A DNA stretch of 8,960 bases, from NCBI GenBank assembly GCA_945878745.1, contig CAMDVY010000097.1:1-8960 (forward strand), in the 5' to 3' direction. Of this stretch, positions 5,154 through 8,960 are shown in pieces. A program made the position numbers and the translations under genes. Origin of the DNA: Klebsiella pneumoniae. Its GTDB lineage: Bacteria > Pseudomonadota > Gammaproteobacteria > Pseudomonadales > Azotimanducaceae. The notes beneath the pieces are model-generated. The model made no database searches, was not told the DNA's origin, and saw only the letters and a program-made list of their open reading frames with translations. Numbering within the stretch: position 1 is the first letter of the stretch; each line of letters begins with the position of its first letter.

Positions 5154-5972
5154 TTATCTGGAAAACCAGCCGCGGCGCGGAGTCACGGCATCAAGTGTTT
5201 CCAGGATGCCGCGGTATTTGCCGGTGCTCCATTTGACCTGGTCGTGACGAAAGCGAGCCATGTCGTAGGGTCGTGTGCCGACAACGAATTCATGCATGGG
5301 ATCTTCAAAGGAATCAGACCGGTCTTCATTGATGCGAAATGCTGCTGTCGATTGTGCAGCGGGATCCGCGCCGTTAGCGAGTAACCACGCGACCTTTTCA
5401 TCATTGGGTTGCAGCGCCGCGTGATGCAAGGCGGTGAGGCCGTACCGGTCACGCGCGTCCACGCCTTCAACAAGCAGGCGTGGGTCGCTGAGCATGCTGG
5501 TGTGCAGGGGCAGGCAACCGTCCTTGTCGCGCGCATGGAGGTCGGCGCCCGCGGCGATCAGCTGATCAATCGCTTCGAGAGATGTGTTGTGCAACGGCGT
5601 TCTCCCGTCATTTCGCTGCGCGTTCACATTCGCCCCACGCGTAAGCAGCAGTTGCACACACTCCGCGCAGCCGTAGCCTGCCGCCCAGTGTAGTGGTGTC
5701 AGTCCGTGATGGTCCATTGCGTCGACTTTCAGTCCGACGTCCAGCAGTACGGTCATCAAGGCCAGTCGATTTTCTGTCCACAGGTATGACGTAGCTGAGT
5801 GGAGCAGCGTTTCATCACGTGAGCCCCTTGGTAGAGGTCCATCGGCTTGCTGGAGAAGGGCAGTCAGCCGAATTGCATCACCCGCTTTGAGGGCGTCTCT
5901 GAATTCCGAGAGCTCGTCGGCGCCTGAGTTCATCGACAATGCTCCGATGATGAGAAACCACAGGATCTTCAC
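5154..5972 (-). CDS. Exported ankyrin-repeat protein
   Basis: Encodes about 272 residues from GTG at 5972. This start is chosen because it gives a typical signal peptide: V/MKILWFLIIGALSMNSGA, one Lys, a hydrophobic core and small residues before DELSEF. An upstream TTG (6056) would bury it behind 28 polar residues. No strong ribosome site is seen. The mature protein has about five ankyrin repeats. The clearest are GLTPLHWAAGYGCAECVQLL with GANVNA, then GRTPLHNTSLEAIDQLIAAG with ADLHARDKDG, and YGLTALHHAALQPNDEKVAW with LLANGADP. A first divergent repeat contains ETLLHSATSYL. Ankyrin repeats bind other proteins, so a periplasmic binding or protective role is plausible, but no partner is known. 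The C-terminal 60 residues are polar and outside the repeats. It is the first gene of the compact unit that continues to the LysR gene, starting 97 bases after the decarboxylase stop. Confidence 0.85.
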   Translation of the reverse strand: MKILWFLIIGALSMNSGADELSEFRDALKAGDAIRLTALLQQADGPLPRGSRDETLLHSATSYLWTENRLALMTVLLDVGLKVDAMDHHGLTPLHWAAGYGCAECVQLLLTRGANVNAQRNDGRTPLHNTSLEAIDQLIAAGADLHARDKDGCLPLHTSMLSDPRLLVEGVDARDRYGLTALHHAALQPNDEKVAWLLANGADPAAQSTAAFRINEDRSDSFEDPMHEFVVGTRPYDMARFRHDQVKWSTGKYRGILETLDAVTPRRGWFSR

Positions 5973-6050
5973 GGGTGACTGCCACGAAGAACATGCAGAC
6001 GAGCAGTCAAAGCGCGGAACCGCTGCGCGTGCACCGGTTTCCTTCGCCCA

Positions 6051-6070
6051 AACCAAGACACCGCTTGGCT
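6051..6070 (-). terminator. Weak hairpin after the decarboxylase stop
   Basis: On the minus strand CCAAG (6068-6064) pairs with CTTGG (6057-6053) around a six-base loop, extendable by a G-T and an A-T pair. Only three Ts follow. It may slow or stop transcription from the decarboxylase into the ankyrin unit, but it is not a strong intrinsic terminator. Confidence 0.3.
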
Positions 6071-8333
6071 ACTCTTCGCGAGTGCAGTCCACGTAGTAAC
6101 GTCGTTGGCCAGGTACCGAGTCATCTTCAACCAGACCGTGCACATCCGTATCAAAACCGGGAAATGCCTCGTTGAACCGGCGCGTAAAGCGCAGGTAGTC
6201 AACGATCTTTCGGTTGAAGCGCTCGCCTGGAATCAGCAGCGGGATGCCAGGCGGATAGGGCGTCAGCAGCGAGGTGGCGACACGCCCTTCGAGCTTGTCG
6301 ATATCCACGCGCTCCGTCTTGCGGTGTGCGATGTACGCGTAGGCATCACTGGGCTTCATCGCCGGCTGCAGGTCCGACAGATACATCTCGGTGACCATGC
6401 GGGCAATGTCAACTTCAGCATACATGTCGTGAATCGACTGGCAGAGGTCACGCAGCCCCATGCGTTCGTAACGTGGGTGCGCCGCGCAGAATTCGGGTAG
6501 CACCCGCCACATGGAGGCATTGCGGTCGTAGTCATCCTTGAATTGCTGCAGAGCGGTCAGCAGGGTGTTCCATCGACCTTTGGTGATGCCGATCGTGAAC
6601 ATGATGAAAAACGAGTAGAGACCGGTCTTTTCGACGACCACACCGTGCTCTGCAAGGAATTTGGTGACGATACTGGCCGGAATGCCGGTTGCTCCGAACT
6701 TGCCGGACATGTCGAGCCCGGGCGTGATGATCGTGCACTTGATCGGGTCCAGCAGATTGAATCCGTCTGCCAGATCGCCAAAGCCGTGCCACTTTTCGCC
6801 GGCCTTCAGCACCCAGTCAGCACTGACGCCAACGCCTTCATCCACTAGCTCATCCGGCCCCCAGACCGTGAACCACCATTCCCCCTCACCAAACTCGTTG
6901 TCGACCTTGCGCATGGCGCGACGAAAATCCATCGACTCCTGGATGCTCTCGTGGACCAGTGCCGGTCCGCCGGGTGCTTCCATCATGGCGGCTGCGACGT
7001 CGCAGCTGGCGATGATCGCGTACTGCGGGCTGGTGCTGGTATGCATCAGGTACGCTTCGTTGAAGAGGTGGCGGTCGAGTTTGCGATCGGTGGCGTCTTG
7101 CACCAGAACCTGACTGGCCTGACTGATACCCGCCAGCAACTTGTGGGTGCTCTGCGTCACGAACACCAGCTGGTCCTTTGGTCGAGCGCGATTCTTGCCC
7201 ATGGCGTGGAACGTGCCATAAAAACGGTGGAACGCGGCATGGGGCAACCAGGCTTCATCGAAGTGCAGGGTGTCGACGTAACCATCGAGCGTGTGTTTGA
7301 TGGTCTCCGTGTTGTAGAGCACGCCGTCATAGGTGCTCTGCGTCAACGTCAGAATGCGTGGCTTCACCCCTGCCGGGTCGACGCCAGCCAGTAGCGGGTT
7401 CGCTGCGATCTTGCGACGAATGCAGTCGGGCGAGAATTCACTTTCCGGGATAGGCCCGATGATGCCGTAGTGATTGCGGGTAGGGGTGAGGAACACCGGC
7501 ACGGCACCCGTCATGATGATGCTGTGCAGGATGCTCTTGTGGCAGTTGCGGTCCACCACCACCACGTCGCCGGGCGCCACCGTGTGGTGCCACACCATCT
7601 TGTTGCTGGTGCTGGTGCCGTTGGTGACAAAAAAGCAGTGGTCGGCGTTGAAGATGCGGGCGGCGTTTCGTTCGCTCTGGGCGACGGGACCGGTATGGTC
7701 CAGCAGTTGACCCAGTTCCTCGACGCTGTTGCAGACGTCGGCGCGCAACATGTTTTCGCCAAAGAACTGGTGGAACATCTGGCCGACAGGACTTTTCAGG
7801 AAGGCGACGCCACCGCTGTGGCCGGGACAGTGCCAGGAGTACGAACCGTCCTGCGCATAGTCCATCAGGGCCTTGAAAAAGGGCGGTGCCAGCCCGTCCA
7901 GGTAACTCTTGGCCTCGCGGATGATATGGCGGGCCACGAACTCGGGGGTGTCCTCGAACATGTGGATGAAACCATGCAGCTCGCGCAGGATGTCGTTGGG
8001 GATGTGCTGGCTGGTGCGCGTTTCGCCATAGATGTAGATCGGAATGTCGGCGTTCTTGAAACGGATTTCTTCAATGAATTTGCGCAGGTTGAGCACCGCC
8101 GGGTCCAGTTCCGGACCGGGCGTGAACTCTTCATCATCGATGCTGAGGATGAATGCGCTGGCCCGGCTTTGCTGCTGGGCAAACTGACTCAGGTCGCCGT
8201 AGCTGGTGGCACCCAGCACTTCGAAGCCTTCTTTTTCGAAGGCTTCCGCCAGGGCGCGAATCCCCAGGCCTGAGGTGTTCTCGGAGCGGAAGTCTTCATC
8301 AATGATGACGATGGGAAAACGAAATCGCAGCAT
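6069..8333 (-). CDS. ldcA: PLP-dependent lysine/arginine/ornithine decarboxylase, LdcA-like
   Basis: A complete 754-residue enzyme, the normal size for fold type I (prokaryotic ornithine/lysine/arginine) decarboxylases, which use PLP to remove CO2 from a basic amino acid, giving cadaverine, agmatine or putrescine. Domains in order: an N-terminal response-regulator-like wing domain (about 1-145, starting FRFPIVIIDEDF), a large PLP domain, and a C-terminal domain from about 600. The PLP lysine is Lys398 in QSTHKLLAGISQAS. Asp359 in HFDEAW should contact the pyridine nitrogen, and His265 in DRNCHKS should stack on the ring. NGTSTSNK (238-245) helps bind phosphate. The C-terminus (PYPPGIPLLIPGERF, then AFPGFDTDVHGL) closely resembles the Pseudomonas lysine decarboxylase as I recall it. 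Lysine is therefore the likeliest substrate, but arginine is not excluded. No antiporter or CadC-like regulator is adjacent. ATG at 8333 lacks a clear ribosome site. Confidence 0.92.
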   Translation of the reverse strand: MLRFRFPIVIIDEDFRSENTSGLGIRALAEAFEKEGFEVLGATSYGDLSQFAQQQSRASAFILSIDDEEFTPGPELDPAVLNLRKFIEEIRFKNADIPIYIYGETRTSQHIPNDILRELHGFIHMFEDTPEFVARHIIREAKSYLDGLAPPFFKALMDYAQDGSYSWHCPGHSGGVAFLKSPVGQMFHQFFGENMLRADVCNSVEELGQLLDHTGPVAQSERNAARIFNADHCFFVTNGTSTSNKMVWHHTVAPGDVVVVDRNCHKSILHSIIMTGAVPVFLTPTRNHYGIIGPIPESEFSPDCIRRKIAANPLLAGVDPAGVKPRILTLTQSTYDGVLYNTETIKHTLDGYVDTLHFDEAWLPHAAFHRFYGTFHAMGKNRARPKDQLVFVTQSTHKLLAGISQASQVLVQDATDRKLDRHLFNEAYLMHTSTSPQYAIIASCDVAAAMMEAPGGPALVHESIQESMDFRRAMRKVDNEFGEGEWWFTVWGPDELVDEGVGVSADWVLKAGEKWHGFGDLADGFNLLDPIKCTIITPGLDMSGKFGATGIPASIVTKFLAEHGVVVEKTGLYSFFIMFTIGITKGRWNTLLTALQQFKDDYDRNASMWRVLPEFCAAHPRYERMGLRDLCQSIHDMYAEVDIARMVTEMYLSDLQPAMKPSDAYAYIAHRKTERVDIDKLEGRVATSLLTPYPPGIPLLIPGERFNRKIVDYLRFTRRFNEAFPGFDTDVHGLVEDDSVPGQRRYYVDCTREE
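8223..8246 (-). repeat. 9-bp inverted repeat inside the 5' coding region of the decarboxylase
   Basis: GAAGCCTTC (8223-8231) and GAAGGCTTC (8238-8246) are perfect complements around a six-base loop, encoding the AFEKEGFE stretch near residues 31-38. The mRNA could form a stable hairpin about 90 bases into the message. It may be accidental, since the two arms encode similar short peptides. Confidence 0.4.
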
Positions 8334-8387
8334 CGGCCGGGTCCATGGTTGAGGGGTGGATCAGGACAGGGTTGGTCAGGAGCGCAC

Positions 8388-8416
8388 AGTGTAGGGATAC
8401 CGCGGCTCCAAGCCAG
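8388..8416 (-). promoter_or_regulatory. Possible promoter for the decarboxylase
   Basis: In the 169-base gap between the hydrolase and the decarboxylase, the minus strand has TACACT (8393-8388, 4/6 to the -10 consensus) and CTGGCT (8416-8411, 3/6 to the -35 consensus) 17 bases apart, 55 bases before the ATG. The match is poor. The gap also holds a plus-strand T-run (8422-8427) and a G-rich stretch (8445-8471), with no small gene. Confidence 0.22.
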
Positions 8417-8444
8417 TGAAGTTTTTTGTTTGTGGCGCCGGCAT

Positions 8445-8471
8445 GGGTATGGGGAGGCGTGAGGGGTGGGG
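8445..8471 (+). other. G-rich tract with four G-runs (possible G-quadruplex)
   Basis: Runs GGG, GGGG, GGGG and GGGG are separated by 3, 8 and 1 bases on the plus strand, downstream of the hydrolase stop and upstream of the decarboxylase promoter region. The middle loop is slightly longer than the classical limit of seven. Transcripts of both neighbouring genes would carry the C-rich complement, so any effect would be at the DNA level. Confidence 0.25.
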
Positions 8472-8502
8472 AGGCGATCGACGACGTGCTGTGCCCTTCC
8501 GT

Positions 8503-8960
8503 CTACTGCGGTGCCTCCAGGCGTACCTGCTCAACCACGTCACGTACTGCATCGATCACGGCCTGTGGCTGGTCGAACTGGATGTAGTGTGCCGATCGCG
8601 GCACGACCTCGTGGCGGCTGCGTGTCGACCACGTCGCTTCTTCGTCGTGCAATGTGCGCCAGACGGCATCCAGGTGATCGCCTTGTTCCTGGGTCAATCC
8701 CATTTGCTGCAGATCGCTTGCAGATGTCTTTTCGCTTTTCGTGAGTACCACCAGCGGACGATCACCGAGGTTGCGCGTCTCCTCCGGGATGGTCATGGTG
8801 TCTTCGAGACCCGCCATTTCCCGGGCCAGTGCGCTGAGCGACGTGGGGAACCAGGCCGCGCTCGGCGCCTGCATTGCGGGTGGTGCTGTGGGCGGCGCCG
8901 TGGGTTCGTTGCGAGTTACGGCGCGCACCAGACCGGTCCACACGATCGCTGCGGCAAAAC
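8503..8960 (-). CDS. Alpha/beta-fold hydrolase, C-terminal part (start beyond right edge)
   Basis: The frame is open from the right edge to TAG at 8503, giving about 152 residues of a protein whose start and nucleophile region lie outside the window. What is visible fits the C-terminal half of an alpha/beta hydrolase of the roughly 300-residue, membrane-tethered type. LGDRPLVVLTKSEK is the strand before the acid-residue loop. It is followed by the helix WRTLHDEEATWSTRSRH and the catalytic-histidine motif VPRSAHYIQFDQPQAVIDAV, where His is the expected charge-relay residue. The usual Gly before this His is Ala. The Ser nucleophile (GxSxG) cannot be seen, so activity and substrate are undetermined. 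It lies upstream of the decarboxylase on the same strand, separated by 169 bases, so co-transcription is possible but not indicated. Confidence 0.75.
   Translation of the reverse strand, partial: FAAAIVWTGLVRAVTRNEPTAPPTAPPAMQAPSAAWFPTSLSALAREMAGLEDTMTIPEETRNLGDRPLVVLTKSEKTSASDLQQMGLTQEQGDHLDAVWRTLHDEEATWSTRSRHEVVPRSAHYIQFDQPQAVIDAVRDVVEQVRLEAPQ

Noticed and set aside
4842..5384. 180-codon rightward open frame across the ankyrin/small-peptide junction
   Set aside because: It overlaps three minus-strand genes with better support and shows no family features or ribosome site.
5972..6056. N-terminal extension of the ankyrin protein to a TTG at 6056
   Set aside because: It would place 28 polar residues before an evident signal peptide and has a rare start without a ribosome site.
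7470..8273. 267-codon rightward open frame opposite the decarboxylase
   Set aside because: It lies wholly antisense to a confidently identified enzyme and is His/Val/Gly-rich, as expected from reading GC-rich codons in reverse. No domain is visible.
8404..8427. GGCT-CCA-AGCC hairpin followed by TTTTTT on the plus strand as a terminator
   Set aside because: The stem is only four pairs, seven bases separate it from the T-run, and no plus-strand gene ends nearby.

Overview
The window is GC-rich, densely coded bacterial chromosome with short gaps. It most likely comes from a gammaproteobacterium. The 754-residue decarboxylase has the architecture and end motifs of the Pseudomonas LdcA-type lysine decarboxylases. 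A type IV pilin-like protein, a GcvA-type LysR regulator and a Nudix hydrolase fit the same background. No rRNA, tRNA, CRISPR array, phage gene or full-length transposase is visible. The assignment to a class is inference from protein resemblance only.

Layout from left to right. Three genes run leftward: a multi-pass membrane protein cut by the left edge (1-445), a Nudix hydrolase (523-921) and a type IV pilin-like protein (1004-1507). A 192-bp divergent promoter region (1508-1699) follows, with a good sigma-70-like promoter for the pilin and a candidate promoter and operator for the next gene. That gene is the only rightward one, a zinc-dependent medium-chain dehydrogenase (1700-2716). It converges on a LysR-family regulator (2750-3814, minus) that is broken inside its DNA-binding domain by a 182-bp inverted-repeat element (3585-3766).

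Upstream of the regulator on the minus strand lies a tightly packed run: an exported ankyrin-repeat protein (5154-5972), a 47-residue single-span membrane peptide (4994-5137) and a 387-residue single-span membrane protein of unknown family (3811-4974). The gaps are 16 and 19 bases, and the stop of the last gene (TGA) overlaps the probable TTG start of the regulator. This looks like one transcription unit of exported or membrane proteins whose regulator was silenced by a small mobile element. It is the most unusual part of the window. Its function cannot be named from sequence alone.

On the right, a full-length PLP-dependent lysine/arginine/ornithine decarboxylase (6069-8333, minus) and the C-terminal part of an alpha/beta hydrolase (8503 to the right edge, minus) complete the window. 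The decarboxylase has no amino-acid/polyamine antiporter or CadC-type regulator beside it here. That makes a biosynthetic or constitutive role more likely than an acid-stress cassette.
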